Assembly (NCBI RefSeq): GCF_011752995.1 | Contig: NZ_VWWL01000002.1 | Coordinates: 186,001-250,000, forward strand | Length of the DNA stretch: 64,000 nucleotides | DNA from: Burkholderia sp. Ax-1724 | GTDB lineage: Bacteria > Pseudomonadota > Gammaproteobacteria > Burkholderiales > Burkholderiaceae | Direction: 5' to 3' | In this document: in pieces, positions 1-9,276 of the stretch | Numbering within the stretch: the stretch's first letter is position 1 | How the letters are laid out: each line of letters starts with the position of its first letter | Notes under the pieces: generated by a model | What the model was told of the DNA's origin: nothing | The model's input: the letters and a program-made list of their open reading frames with translations, nothing else | Database searches by the model: none | Made by a program: the position numbers and the translations under genes

Positions 1-1145
1 GCGCAGCTCCCGGCGACGATCTGTACGAATTCAAGCACCTGCCGCAATACCTGTCGGCGATCGCGAGCGATAAAGATGTGAGCGTTGCGTTCCACGTCGG
101 TGACTTGCATTCGGGCTCGGAGAACTGCACGGCAGTCTACGACCGGGCTATTCAAAGCTTCTTCTCGCAGTTCACGCTGCCCCTCGTCTATACGCCGGGT
201 GACAACGAATGGGAAGACTGCCAGGTACCGAAGGAAATCGCCGGCTTCTACTCCGATACGGACCCGCTGCTAGGCAACGTCGCCGGAACGCCCCAGCCGA
301 GCTACAGCACGGGCTCCAATAAGGCTGGCAATCCCGTGGATAACCTGAACCTGATTCGCCAGCTGTTCTTCCCCGCCGCGGGCTCGACATTGGGTTCGGG
401 TACGCTCCAGGTTCACAGCCAAGCCCAGGAAGGGACAACCGATACAGACAAGCAGTTTGTCGAAAACGTATGGTGGGCGAACCAGGGCGTGGTGTTCGCT
501 ACCGTCAACATTCCGGGCGGCTCGAACAACGGGACCGACGTGTGGTTCTCGGGCAAGAAGCCGGAAACGCCGGACACGGCGAATATGACCGCGCAACAGG
601 CGACGGAAGTCGCGAACCGTACGCAGGCGACCAAGGATTGGCTGAACAACGCATTCGACCAGGCCGAAGCACAGAAGGCAACGGCACTGGTCATCGCCGA
701 ACAGGCCGACATGTGGGACTCGGAAAACCTCGGCGACAATCCCCGTCTGTCGCAATATGCACCGTACGTGGACATCATTGCTCGCCGTACCGCTGAATTC
801 GGCAAGCCCGTCGTGGTCATCAACGGGGACTCGCACCTGTACCAGTCCGACAATCCGCTGATGCCGAATCAGGCGTGCGTCCACGAAAACGTCAAGCCCG
901 TTACTCAGGTCTATGACGCATCGACCCCGTTCACCGCGGCTACGCCCTGCTCGTTCGACCCCTACGTGCTGAACCCGGTGGGCACGAGTTACAACGTGCC
1001 GAACTTCCACCGCATTATCGTTCACGGTCAAACCACGCCGATGGAATGGACGAAGTTCACGTTCGATCCGACGAAGAACGCACCGAATGGCATCGATGCC
1101 TATGGTCCGTTCTCGTGGGCGCGGCAGCGGGTCACGCTGAACTAA
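1..1145 (+). CDS. Secreted-type metallophosphoesterase, 5' end outside the window
   Basis: The reading frame is open from base 3, so the gene begins before the window; the GTG at 78 is internal. The visible protein carries calcineurin-like metallophosphatase landmarks: HVGDLHSG near the start of the visible part (Asp/His metal ligands), GDNEW followed by DC (Asn ligand loop), and NGDSHLY towards the C-terminus (His ligand). Several Cys residues suggest an exported, disulfide-bonded enzyme, but the signal peptide would lie outside. A strong hairpin terminator follows at 1362. The next gene on the same strand encodes a di-haem peroxidase lipoprotein; its own upstream terminator argues against one operon. 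Substrate unknown; a phosphodiesterase or phosphomonoesterase acting in the periplasm is likely. Confidence 0.8.
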   Translation, partial: AAPGDDLYEFKHLPQYLSAIASDKDVSVAFHVGDLHSGSENCTAVYDRAIQSFFSQFTLPLVYTPGDNEWEDCQVPKEIAGFYSDTDPLLGNVAGTPQPSYSTGSNKAGNPVDNLNLIRQLFFPAAGSTLGSGTLQVHSQAQEGTTDTDKQFVENVWWANQGVVFATVNIPGGSNNGTDVWFSGKKPETPDTANMTAQQATEVANRTQATKDWLNNAFDQAEAQKATALVIAEQADMWDSENLGDNPRLSQYAPYVDIIARRTAEFGKPVVVINGDSHLYQSDNPLMPNQACVHENVKPVTQVYDASTPFTAATPCSFDPYVLNPVGTSYNVPNFHRIIVHGQTTPMEWTKFTFDPTKNAPNGIDAYGPFSWARQRVTLN

Positions 1146-1361
1146 TTGCGAAGCTGACTCGCGGACGGTTTGCCTCGGCAAACCCTATCGCCGTGATGTT
1201 TGACGAAGACAAATCGGGTTCGACCAGCTGCTGCGGGCGGCTGGCATCCGTCGCTGTCGAGCGCGGCCACTGCGCTGTATTCGACAACAAGCCGGGCAAA
1301 TTCACCCGGTAGCAACCGCAGCCTGAATTGCCCACCAGGCGCAGTCTGGTCTGAACCCTAA

Positions 1362-1396
1362 AGCCGGGTGCCTACTTGGGTGCACCCGGCTCTTTT
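1362..1396 (+). terminator. Rho-independent terminator after the metallophosphoesterase gene
   Basis: Perfect 10-bp stem AGCCGGGTGC / GCACCCGGCT (1362-1371 and 1382-1391) with a 10-nt loop, followed by TCTTTT. It lies 217 bp after the stop codon and just before the peroxidase gene. The 265-bp stretch 1146-1410 holds no convincing gene. Confidence 0.8.
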
Positions 1397-1410
1397 ACGC
1401 CTACACCTCA

Positions 1411-2847
1411 ATGCGCGTTCCCTCTTTTACTCCTGTCTTTCTTGTACTTCTCCTGAGTTCAGTACTCGCCGCGTGTTCAGGTGGCGGAGATTCATCGAAT
1501 GCCGGGGCACCGAATGGGGCCTCTGCGCCTTCCGGAGCGTCAACTCCCGATCACCCAACCCAGCCACCAGCGTCCCAGTTGAGCGCCAAGGCGCAGCTAG
1601 GTAAAGCTCTCTTCTTTGATCGCTCGCTATCGAAGAATGGCAATATGTCGTGCGCCTCGTGCCACGATCCGGCCTTTGCTTATGGGCCGCCCAACAATCT
1701 GGCTGTGCAGTTGGGCTCGGACGCCACACAGTCTGGAGTCCGTGCGGTTCCGAGTCTTCGCTATAAGGACATGACGCCCGCCTATTCGGATCAGGCCATG
1801 AATCCGGATGGCATTACCGGTTCGGCCCCGGGTGGCGGCTTCATGCTCGATGGGCGGGCACCGTCGTTGTCTGCTCAAGCCGCGTTCCCGCTGTTGAACC
1901 CGATTGAAATGGCGAACGCCTCCCAGTCCGCTGTGGTGACTGCGATCCAGAGCGGACCCAGTGCTGCGGCATTCAGGACCGTTTACGGTTCCGACGTATT
2001 CGCCAACGTAGAACAGGCGTTCTCCGATGCCGGCGACGCCCTGCAGGCTTTCCAGGTCGAAGATCCGAGCTTCCACCCCTATACGAGTAAATGGGATCTG
2101 GTACAGGGGCACAAGACCGGCGGCGTATTCACCGCGGCTGAGAAAAGAGGTCTCGCTCTGTTCAACAACACGGTGACCGGCGCGGGTTGCGCGGCCTGTC
2201 ACTATGCCGGTGCGAACTTCGGGGGCGCCTCGGGTCTGATGACCGACTTCACGTATCAGACCCTGGGCGCCCCGCGTAATCCCGCGATCCCGGCCAACAG
2301 CAATCCCCAGTACTACGATATGGGGCTCTGCGGTCCCGATACGACGATTCACCTGCCACAGGCCGGGCAAGATGATCCGTACTGTGGGGCATTCAAAGTT
2401 CCAACCCTGCGTAACGTCACCACGCGCTCCACGTTCTTCCACAACGGCGTATTTCATTCGATCGAACAGGTACTGAACTTCTACAACACCCGGGATACGA
2501 ATCCTGAATACTGGTATCCCTCGACTGGCGGTTCGGGCACACCGGTAGCGGCCCCTGGCTGGGCTCTGGTTCCCTCCTATGTGCCGGGGGCTCAAATACA
2601 GGTATTCAACGACCTGCCCCCGCAATTCCAGGGCAACGTTGATGAGGAACTGCCCATGGGACAGGGACAAACGTCTCAGGGTGGAGCAACGGCTTCGGAT
2701 GGTGCATTGGCTCGTCAATTCCATTCGCAACCCCAGCTGACCCAGCAAAACATTGCCGATCTCGTGTGTTTCCTGAAAACACTCAACGACGGCTATCAGG
2801 TACCCGCTCAGGCCCCGACCTCGGGCCCGTGTGTCGACCAGGAATAA
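1411..2847 (+). CDS. Di-haem cytochrome c peroxidase / MauG-family lipoprotein
   Basis: The 478-residue protein begins with a lipoprotein signal peptide: a hydrophobic stretch and LAAC lipobox with Cys22, followed by a Gly/Ser/Ala-rich linker. Two c-type haem motifs are visible, CASCH at residues 81-85 (after LGKALFFDRSLS, the usual CcpA/MauG opening) and CAACH at about 260-264. It is longer than typical bacterial cytochrome c peroxidases (about 330-350 residues), mostly through the linker and loops. It should be anchored in the periplasm or outer membrane and reduce peroxide or oxidise a protein or small substrate. I cannot tell peroxidase from MauG-like oxidase. No strong Shine-Dalgarno sequence precedes the ATG. 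Confidence 0.88.
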   Translation: MRVPSFTPVFLVLLLSSVLAACSGGGDSSNAGAPNGASAPSGASTPDHPTQPPASQLSAKAQLGKALFFDRSLSKNGNMSCASCHDPAFAYGPPNNLAVQLGSDATQSGVRAVPSLRYKDMTPAYSDQAMNPDGITGSAPGGGFMLDGRAPSLSAQAAFPLLNPIEMANASQSAVVTAIQSGPSAAAFRTVYGSDVFANVEQAFSDAGDALQAFQVEDPSFHPYTSKWDLVQGHKTGGVFTAAEKRGLALFNNTVTGAGCAACHYAGANFGGASGLMTDFTYQTLGAPRNPAIPANSNPQYYDMGLCGPDTTIHLPQAGQDDPYCGAFKVPTLRNVTTRSTFFHNGVFHSIEQVLNFYNTRDTNPEYWYPSTGGSGTPVAAPGWALVPSYVPGAQIQVFNDLPPQFQGNVDEELPMGQGQTSQGGATASDGALARQFHSQPQLTQQNIADLVCFLKTLNDGYQVPAQAPTSGPCVDQE

Positions 2848-2916
2848 AGACCGAACAGGAAAGAGAAGTCGATGATGCGAATGAACACGCGCGCGGTACT
2901 CGCGCGGTACTCCCAT

Positions 2917-4068
2917 TCATTCGCGAACCTGCATCCCGGCGATCGCCGGCAAACCCGCGAGTGCACGAACCAGGTCCTGCTGTCTACGATAGCCCGCCTT
3001 ACCGAGTACCGCGCGTAGCTGATTGCGTGCCGTCGTAATCGTCACGCCGCACGCATTCGCATATTCGTCGAGCGAAAGTCCCTTTGCGAGGCCATGCGCG
3101 AGACGCGCCTCGGCAGCCGTCAAGCCGAACAACTGGGATAACTGACGTTCAGAAGCCGCGGCGCTGCGCTCTGCTTCGGTCACGACGATCATGAGGTCGG
3201 CGCTCGCGAGGGTGAGACCGCGCCCGGCGCCCAGCGCGCGCGGCAACGCAAGCACCGTGAGATAGCGCGTCTGCGCGCCCACGCCCACGGGTACGCTTTC
3301 GGGCTTGCCGCTCTCGCGCACGCGGCCCATCGCGCCGGAAAGCGTGTCGTTCCAGAAGCTCGCCGACTCGACGCGGCGGCCCGACACGCGCAGGACGCGC
3401 CGCGCCTTGAAGAGGGCTTCGGCGCTGCGGTTGCAGAACACGACCTCGTTGGCCGGATTGAGCACGACGATCGCCTGATCCATCGACTCGAGCGCCATTT
3501 CACCCGCGACGATCCCGGCACGCAGCGACTCGCTGCGCAGCATGAGTTTTAGCGTTTTCTGCAGATGCGGCATCAGTCGGCCGACAGCCTCGACCTGCTG
3601 CGCCGAGAACGACGGCTGGCCAACCGCGTGATTGAACACCAGGTAGATATCGAGCGCGTCTTCACGATAGACGCAGCCACCGAGGATATAGCGCATGCCG
3701 TTGGGAATCAGAAGATCCTGATAGAACTCGCTGCGATCCACGTAGCGGTTGTCGAAATAGTCCGCGCACCGGAACACGCACCCCACCGGCTGATTCAGCA
3801 CCACGGCCCGGCGCGGGTCGATCTTGCCGTAGTACTCCGCATAGGCTTCGCCCGCATGCATGTATTCGGCACGCGTCATCAGGTTGACGGGCGCGCTCTG
3901 CGTACGCGCGTCCCAGCCGACCATATGCGCCAGACGGCTGCCGATCCAGTGATCGAATTCCGTCAGCGCACGGAGCAGCGCGCTCGGGTCGAGGATCGCG
4001 TCATAGAAACGCACGATCATCTCGTCCAACGTTTCCGGCTTGCCGGTCATGACTTCACGTGTTGCCAT
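2917..4068 (-). CDS. LuxR-type transcriptional regulator with PAS-like sensor region
   Basis: Protein of 383 residues. The C-terminal 65 residues read as a GerE/LuxR helix-turn-helix: LTAAEARLAHGLAKG, then SLDEYANACGVTITTARNQL, ending QQDLVRAL. A PAS-like segment lies about residues 190-270 (MDQAIVVLNPANEVVFCN). The N-terminal half has no motif I recognise. No receiver domain is seen, so it probably senses a ligand directly. It is divergent from the lipoprotein gene at 4432, and a near-perfect 20-bp palindrome lies between them at 4140-4159, suggesting autoregulation and control of the lipoprotein. Confidence 0.8.
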   Translation of the reverse strand: MATREVMTGKPETLDEMIVRFYDAILDPSALLRALTEFDHWIGSRLAHMVGWDARTQSAPVNLMTRAEYMHAGEAYAEYYGKIDPRRAVVLNQPVGCVFRCADYFDNRYVDRSEFYQDLLIPNGMRYILGGCVYREDALDIYLVFNHAVGQPSFSAQQVEAVGRLMPHLQKTLKLMLRSESLRAGIVAGEMALESMDQAIVVLNPANEVVFCNRSAEALFKARRVLRVSGRRVESASFWNDTLSGAMGRVRESGKPESVPVGVGAQTRYLTVLALPRALGAGRGLTLASADLMIVVTEAERSAAASERQLSQLFGLTAAEARLAHGLAKGLSLDEYANACGVTITTARNQLRAVLGKAGYRRQQDLVRALAGLPAIAGMQVRE

Positions 4069-4139
4069 CAGCTGTCACTCGGCTTCGGATATTCTTTTTT
4101 CTGATTTGCGTTCAGTGTGCGACAGCCCCGTTTCATTCA

Positions 4140-4159
4140 CATGATCAATTTTGATCATG
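4140..4159. promoter_or_regulatory. Palindromic operator candidate in the LuxR/lipoprotein intergenic region
   Basis: CATGATCAA, two T residues, then TTGATCATG: 9-bp perfect inverted arms (4140-4148 and 4151-4159). It sits 71 bp upstream of the regulator start and 272 bp upstream of the lipoprotein start. The 363-bp gap 4069-4431 is relatively A+T-rich and holds no gene. Length and symmetry fit a dimeric HTH protein; assignment to the adjacent LuxR-type regulator is an inference. Confidence 0.45.
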
Positions 4160-4431
4160 CGTCCCCCGGCGCACTCCCGGGAGAATGCCACATCGACGGC
4201 CCGTAAAGAGTATTTCCTCCCAAAAGGAATGGGCAACCCGCTATTGACCGCCTGTATATGCAATAGATTGGCCGCCCATCCAAGGAAAATTCAAGGGAAA
4301 TTTGCAGTGTGATTCATGGCTGTTTTACGTTTGCGGGCCGATAAAAATCGAATAGCGGAATCGCCCGGTGAAGTCATCATCGGCGGAAAAATAAAATTTC
4401 ATAACTCAAATAATCGGAATCGGGATTCATC

Positions 4432-5730
4432 ATGAAAAAGACGCTGGTTTGCATTGGGGTATGCGCAGTGTTGTCGGCTTGCGGCGGGAGTAGCGGGGGC
4501 AGTGGAAGCACCGGCAACAGTACAAGCAACGGCAGCAGCGGCGGCAACGGCTCTAGCCAATCGGGCGGGGGTTCGCAGGCAGCGCAGGCACAGCCGCTTG
4601 CCGCGCAGCAGACGTATATCGGCACGGTCAGCTTCGGCGACACGATCTCCGTGCAGATCGACGCGCCCGCCAAAGGCCAGATCACGACGACCTTCATCAA
4701 TTCGCAGTTCGGGCTCGCCGGCAAGCTCGTGGGCAACTACACGCTGACGAACGGCAACTACGTCGTCACCTCGTTCGCGGCAAGCGGCACGGTGCCGGCC
4801 GCACTGGCCGCGGGCGCGAACGCCGTCGGCATGCAGTTCGCGGTCACGGCCGACAGCGGCAACCACGGCGTCCTGAGCGGCCAGCTCAGCAACGTGCCGA
4901 ACGTGGCGGCAGGCAGCGGATCGCAAACGCTCTCGGGCCAGATTGCCGCATCGAACAACGGCGTCACCACGGTCGCCGGCCTCGCGGGCACCTACAGCTT
5001 CATCAAACTCTCGGGCGACTACACGGCCGCCGGCGTGCCGGTCGGCTCACAGGACGCCGACACCGGCCAGATGCAGATCAACGCCGACGGCACGTTCCGC
5101 GCGTGCCCGAGCGCCGCCTACAGCGCGAACTGCATGGACGACAGCGACGCGAGCATCGCCGACACCGGCTCGATCACCGTCGATCCCGACCAGGCCACGT
5201 ATCCGGGCGCGTTCGACATGACCTTGAACGGCAAGTCGTTCGGCCGCCTCTTTGCAAGCACGAGCGGCGGCAACCTCACGCTGATGCTCGATCAGGCCGG
5301 TACGAACAGCGAGGGCACGTTCCGCACCGGTTCGTGGGTGTTCCAGACGGCGCAGGCACTGGCGAGCGGGACCTACGACGGCACGTGGCTGTGCTCGGAA
5401 CCGAACACCAGCGACAACAACCAGTTGCTCGGCAACATCGTGACGAATCGCGTGACGATTGCGGGCACGACGCTCACGCCATCCGGCCAGTACGCGTCCC
5501 CGTTCACGCTGAACTTCAACGCGACGTTCAATGCGGCGTCTTCGTCCTCGACGCCCACACTGACAAACGGCGTGAACGGATTGATGGTCGGACTGCTGCG
5601 CACCACGAGCAATGGCAGCACGGTGCAGAGCGCGATGATGTTCCTGCCGGTTTCGTCGACGAACCTCTACTACCTCGACGAAGTCAACGGCAATGGCTTC
5701 TTCGTCGAAGGCCTCTGCGTCAGGCAATAG
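4432..5730 (+). CDS. Secreted lipoprotein of unknown function
   Basis: The 432-residue protein starts with a short lipoprotein signal (MKKTLVCIGVCAVLSAC, lipobox LSAC, Cys17), then about 40 residues of Gly/Ser/Asn linker, then a body rich in Thr, Gly, Asn and Ser. That composition is typical of beta-rich surface proteins. Four Cys in the mature body could form disulfides. I do not recognise a family. It stands alone, divergent from the LuxR-type regulator, and is followed by the convergent DUF1185 gene after 211 bp. Export and lipidation are well supported; function is not. Confidence 0.75.
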   Translation: MKKTLVCIGVCAVLSACGGSSGGSGSTGNSTSNGSSGGNGSSQSGGGSQAAQAQPLAAQQTYIGTVSFGDTISVQIDAPAKGQITTTFINSQFGLAGKLVGNYTLTNGNYVVTSFAASGTVPAALAAGANAVGMQFAVTADSGNHGVLSGQLSNVPNVAAGSGSQTLSGQIAASNNGVTTVAGLAGTYSFIKLSGDYTAAGVPVGSQDADTGQMQINADGTFRACPSAAYSANCMDDSDASIADTGSITVDPDQATYPGAFDMTLNGKSFGRLFASTSGGNLTLMLDQAGTNSEGTFRTGSWVFQTAQALASGTYDGTWLCSEPNTSDNNQLLGNIVTNRVTIAGTTLTPSGQYASPFTLNFNATFNAASSSSTPTLTNGVNGLMVGLLRTTSNGSTVQSAMMFLPVSSTNLYYLDEVNGNGFFVEGLCVRQ

Positions 5731-5941
5731 ACGCATGTCGGTAGTGGGTCCCACCTCGCGCGCTCTGCGCCCGCCAGCCACCCGGCACAAGATGACGTTC
5801 GCCGATCGGGGATATCGGCGCGTGAGGATGCGGTGTCCGGCTTTCGCGTCACGCTCGATCGATTTTTACCTGTTCTTCCCGACAGCCTGACAGATCGCAC
5901 CGGAGCACCACCGCGTCGAGCAACATGGCCCGAAAGGCGGC

Positions 5942-6541
5942 CTAGGCGCCCGCAGCCCGCTTGGCCTCCTCCTCGATTTCCATCGTGTCGAGATGCCGGT
6001 TGCCGATACGCGGATGCGCCCGGCCGCCGGTCGATGCACCCAGTACGATGACAATTTCATCCGGGCACGGCGCATCCGGAATCGACATCTCCAACGTGAT
6101 GAAATGCGAGCGCGCCGAACCGTCGTGCAGGTGCTTCATCGGAATCTGCAGCGACGTTCCCAGACCTCCGCGCTTGTTCGTGAACGTCAGATAACTTTCT
6201 GCCTTCAGAGCATTCCGATATTGATTGCCGAAACGCAGATTGTGAATCACCGCCGAAGCATGTTCGATTTCGCCGGCTGCACCGACCACGGCCGCCTTAC
6301 CGTATGCTTCGATCTCTTCGACTTTCAATTCGGCGAGCACCCGCTCGACCATCATGGTGCCGAGCGGACCACAGCCGGCGCGCTGCTCGGGCGAGAGATC
6401 CTCCACATAGCCGCGTCCTGCCCATGGATTGCGAATCACCGCCGCCACGCCAACCATCGTGATTGGCCGGTCGAGGTGACGGCCGCCTTCCCGACATGTC
6501 GTGTCCTTGTATACGACGACCTTGCGTACTTGAAAAGTCAC
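5942..6541 (-). CDS. DUF1185 'amino acid synthesis' family protein (cluster A copy)
   Basis: The 199-residue protein matches the PF06684/DUF1185 pattern: RKVVVYKD start, AAVIRNPWAGRGYVEDLSPE, GEIEHASAVIHNLRFG, FTNKRGGLGTSLQIPMKH and PDEIVIVLGASTGGRAHPRIG. Structures of this family show a chorismate-mutase-like fold with no established reaction. It is the last gene of the minus-strand cluster A operon, 73 bp after the alpha/beta hydrolase. A close paralogue lies at 24979-25578 in cluster B, again near a similar hydrolase. Its place in two catabolic operons argues for a catabolic or protective role rather than amino acid synthesis. Confidence 0.85.
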   Translation of the reverse strand: MTFQVRKVVVYKDTTCREGGRHLDRPITMVGVAAVIRNPWAGRGYVEDLSPEQRAGCGPLGTMMVERVLAELKVEEIEAYGKAAVVGAAGEIEHASAVIHNLRFGNQYRNALKAESYLTFTNKRGGLGTSLQIPMKHLHDGSARSHFITLEMSIPDAPCPDEIVIVLGASTGGRAHPRIGNRHLDTMEIEEEAKRAAGA

Positions 6542-6614
6542 GATTGCTCCTATTGGTCAATTGGAAAATGCCGTTGTTGATTCGTGCGAACAAGGGCAGC
6601 AGCGTTGCCGGGTG

Positions 6615-7391
6615 TCAAGCCGGATGACGCTGCAAAAAAGAATCGATTTGTAATGCGACCTGATCCGGCGCTTCGAGTAGCACGCTGTGCTTGAGGCGCG
6701 GAAAGATCACACAGGGCGCACGCAGTTGTTGCGCCATCAGCTGTGCCATGCGTGGCGTCGATCCCGCATCTGCTTCGCCCGTCATGACGATGGCGGGCAG
6801 ATGCAGTTTGCTCAACTCGTCAGCCAGGTCCCCGGTTGCCAGGACCTTGTAGGCGGCGGCATAGCAAACGGGATCGTTTGCCAGGCTGCGGGCCATACGG
6901 GCCGCCACGACTTCCGGATGCGCGAGCTTGAACTCGTCCGTGAACCAGCGCGGAACCGATGCCTCCATATGTGCTCGCGCACCTTCCCTCGCGAGCGTTT
7001 CGGCGCGTGCCAACACGCGCGCTTTCTCTTCATCCGTGCGGCCGCCGACCGAACTGATGATGGTCAGCGTCCGCACCCGATCGGGATAATCGAGCGCAAA
7101 GCGCTGTGCGATCAGTCCGCCCAATGAAAAGCCGACAAGATCGAAGCATGCCCAACCGGCCTCGTCGACAATCGCGAGAAGATCCGCGGAGAACATCTCC
7201 AGCGAATACGCTCCGTGTGTCTTTACCGATTCCCCATGACCCCGCAAGTCGAATGTCAACGCTTCGACACGGGTCTGAAGACACGATAGCGTGCCTTGCC
7301 AGCTCTCCAGATCGGCACCGACGCCATGCACGAATACCACTTTACGGCCCGAGCCGCTGCGTTTGACGTTGAGACCCTCAGCATGACTCAT
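6615..7391 (-). CDS. Alpha/beta hydrolase (cluster A copy)
   Basis: Protein of 258 residues from the ATG at 7391, whose ATGA overlaps the stop of the ABC ATPase gene by 4 bases; this coupling decides the start. Landmarks are the oxyanion region FVHGVGADLESW, nucleophile elbow GFSLGG with Ser89, an acid loop near MTGEADAGSTP, and the catalytic His in LKHSVLLEAP. The layout resembles 3-oxoadipate enol-lactonase/RutD-type hydrolases. The paralogue at 23307-24098 shares GFSLGGLIAQ, a TDEE-ARVL helix and HSVLLEAP. It is probably a cytosolic ester, lactone or amide hydrolase acting after the monooxygenase step. Confidence 0.87.
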   Translation of the reverse strand: MSHAEGLNVKRSGSGRKVVFVHGVGADLESWQGTLSCLQTRVEALTFDLRGHGESVKTHGAYSLEMFSADLLAIVDEAGWACFDLVGFSLGGLIAQRFALDYPDRVRTLTIISSVGGRTDEEKARVLARAETLAREGARAHMEASVPRWFTDEFKLAHPEVVAARMARSLANDPVCYAAAYKVLATGDLADELSKLHLPAIVMTGEADAGSTPRMAQLMAQQLRAPCVIFPRLKHSVLLEAPDQVALQIDSFLQRHPA

Positions 7392-8488
7392 GAATTGACC
7401 TCCCGGGTATCGGATGCCCGCCACGACACGACAACCGGCTCGCCGATCTCGAACGTACGCTGCCCCTGAACAGCGAGTTGCTCGAGAGCGACAATTTCGG
7501 TTCCCGTGGCGGTCCTGACCAGATATTTACGTGCCTGCCCAAGATAGGCGACTTCGCTCACGACCGCCGGCAGCACGTTTTCGCACGCAGGTTCATGCGA
7601 AGCGTGGTGTACGCGAATACGCTCGGGACGCACCGCAACAACGATCGATTCATCCTTTCGCGCGGCATTGGCTTCCGCGAGCCTGATGGTCGCGCCGCAA
7701 GGCAGTGCGCACCACACGCCGTCGGCGCCGATCGTCTGTATTTTTCCGTCGAAGAGATTCGATTCACCGATGAAGTCCGCGACAAAACGGGTTTTCGGCG
7801 CATCGTATAACTCGCTCGGCGTACCGATCTGGTCAATGCGGCCGTGATTGAACACCGCAATGCGATCGCTCATGACGAGCGCCTCCTCCTGATCGTGCGT
7901 CACATAGATGATCGACACACCCAGCTCCCGATGCAAGCGCATGATCTCCATTTGCATCTTCGCGCGCAGCTTCTTGTCGAGCGCCGCGAGCGGCTCGTCC
8001 ATGAGCAGAAGACGAGGTTCGAACACAATGGCGCGAGCAAGCGCGACGCGCTGCTGCTGTCCACCGGACAGTTCGGACGGCAAGCGGTTGGCATGTTGAG
8101 GCAGACCGACGAGTTCGAGCACGCGTGCGACCTTTTCCTCGATCTGAGCCTTCGGCATTCGGCGAATGCTGAGCGGATAGGCGACGTTCTTCGCGACCGT
8201 CATGTGCGGAAACAGCGCATAGCTCTGGAACACCATGCCGATATTGCGCTGGTACGGTTCAAGCGGCAACAAAGGCTTTCCTGCCAGATCGATGCTGCCC
8301 GCGGACGGCTGAACGAAACCGGCAATGGACATCAACACGGTTGTCTTGCCCGAGCCTGACGGACCGAGGAACGTCAGGAGCTCGCCTTCGCGCAATTCCA
8401 GCGAGACATCGGCGATCGCCGCAGTCGATCCATAGTGCTTCTGCAAGCCGGATATCTTGAGCAGCGTTTGCTTGTCGTTGTGCTTCAT
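7388..8488 (-). CDS. ABC transporter ATP-binding protein, PotA type
   Basis: Protein of 366 residues starting at ATG 8488, overlapping the upstream permease stop by 4 bases (ATGA). Walker A is GPSGSGKT at residues 42-49, the signature is LSGGQQQR, Walker B is LLLMDEPL, and the H-loop lies in YVTHDQEEAL. A C-terminal TOBE-like region of about 120 residues follows, as in polyamine, iron and phosphonate importers of this class. With the two permeases and the binding protein upstream it forms a complete polyamine/opine/compatible-solute-type importer. It is translationally coupled to the hydrolase downstream, tying uptake to catabolism. Confidence 0.92.
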   Translation of the reverse strand: MKHNDKQTLLKISGLQKHYGSTAAIADVSLELREGELLTFLGPSGSGKTTVLMSIAGFVQPSAGSIDLAGKPLLPLEPYQRNIGMVFQSYALFPHMTVAKNVAYPLSIRRMPKAQIEEKVARVLELVGLPQHANRLPSELSGGQQQRVALARAIVFEPRLLLMDEPLAALDKKLRAKMQMEIMRLHRELGVSIIYVTHDQEEALVMSDRIAVFNHGRIDQIGTPSELYDAPKTRFVADFIGESNLFDGKIQTIGADGVWCALPCGATIRLAEANAARKDESIVVAVRPERIRVHHASHEPACENVLPAVVSEVAYLGQARKYLVRTATGTEIVALEQLAVQGQRTFEIGEPVVVSWRASDTREVNS

Positions 8489-9276
8489 TGTTCCGTGGCC
8501 TCCCCGCGACCGAAAATTGCCTCTAGCAACAGGATGAGCAGCGCGAACACAAATAGAACGGATGCCAGCGCGGCGATGGTCGGATCGACGTCGCCACGAA
8601 TGTTGGACCACATCTGAACCGTCACGGGTCGCGCATCGGGCCCGCTAACGAACATCGACACCACCACTTCGTCGAAGGACACCACCAGCGAGAAGAGGAA
8701 GCTTGAGATCACGCCGGACGAAATCGATGGAAAGGTCACTCTGCGGAACGTCGTAAAGGGCCTCGCGCCGAGACTCGCGGACGCCTGCGCGATTCGCCAG
8801 TCGACCATCGCCAGTGACGACGTGATAGTCGTTAGCGCATAGGGTATGCACAAGACCGTATGCGCAACGATCAGTCCCAGGACCGTGCCGTGCAGGCCAA
8901 GCGGCCTGAACACGCTATAAAACGCGGCACCGGTAATGATTACGGGAATCACGAGAGGAGACAAAAGGATTCCGCGTATCAAAGGCGCGCCGGGCAACCC
9001 TTCCCGCCGCAGCATCAACGCGGCCCCAAGGCCCAGACACGTCGACAGCAAAGCGGCCGGTATCATGACTTCCACGCTCGTGGCGAGCGACGATGTCCAG
9101 GCCGGGTCGTTCAACGCGCGATACCATTGCAGCGAGAAGCCCGGCGGGGGAAACGAGAGAAACTGCCCCGACGAAAACGAAATCACCACGACGATCGCAA
9201 TCGGCACCAGCATATACAGTGCGACGAACAAACACACAGCGCCGCGCAACGTCCGCCAGATGCAACCCGGTTTCAT
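8485..9276 (-). CDS. ABC transporter permease, PotC type
   Basis: Protein of 263 residues from ATG 9276, overlapping the stop of the preceding permease gene by 4 bases. Six hydrophobic segments are visible, the first after MKPGCIWRTLRGAV. The cytoplasmic EAA-type loop reads as ASASLGARPFTTFRRVTFP, characteristic of the second permease of spermidine/putrescine-type importers. It pairs with the permease at 9273-10103. The substrate is not predictable from the permease alone. Confidence 0.9.
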   Translation of the reverse strand: MKPGCIWRTLRGAVCLFVALYMLVPIAIVVVISFSSGQFLSFPPPGFSLQWYRALNDPAWTSSLATSVEVMIPAALLSTCLGLGAALMLRREGLPGAPLIRGILLSPLVIPVIITGAAFYSVFRPLGLHGTVLGLIVAHTVLCIPYALTTITSSLAMVDWRIAQASASLGARPFTTFRRVTFPSISSGVISSFLFSLVVSFDEVVVSMFVSGPDARPVTVQMWSNIRGDVDPTIAALASVLFVFALLILLLEAIFGRGEATEQ

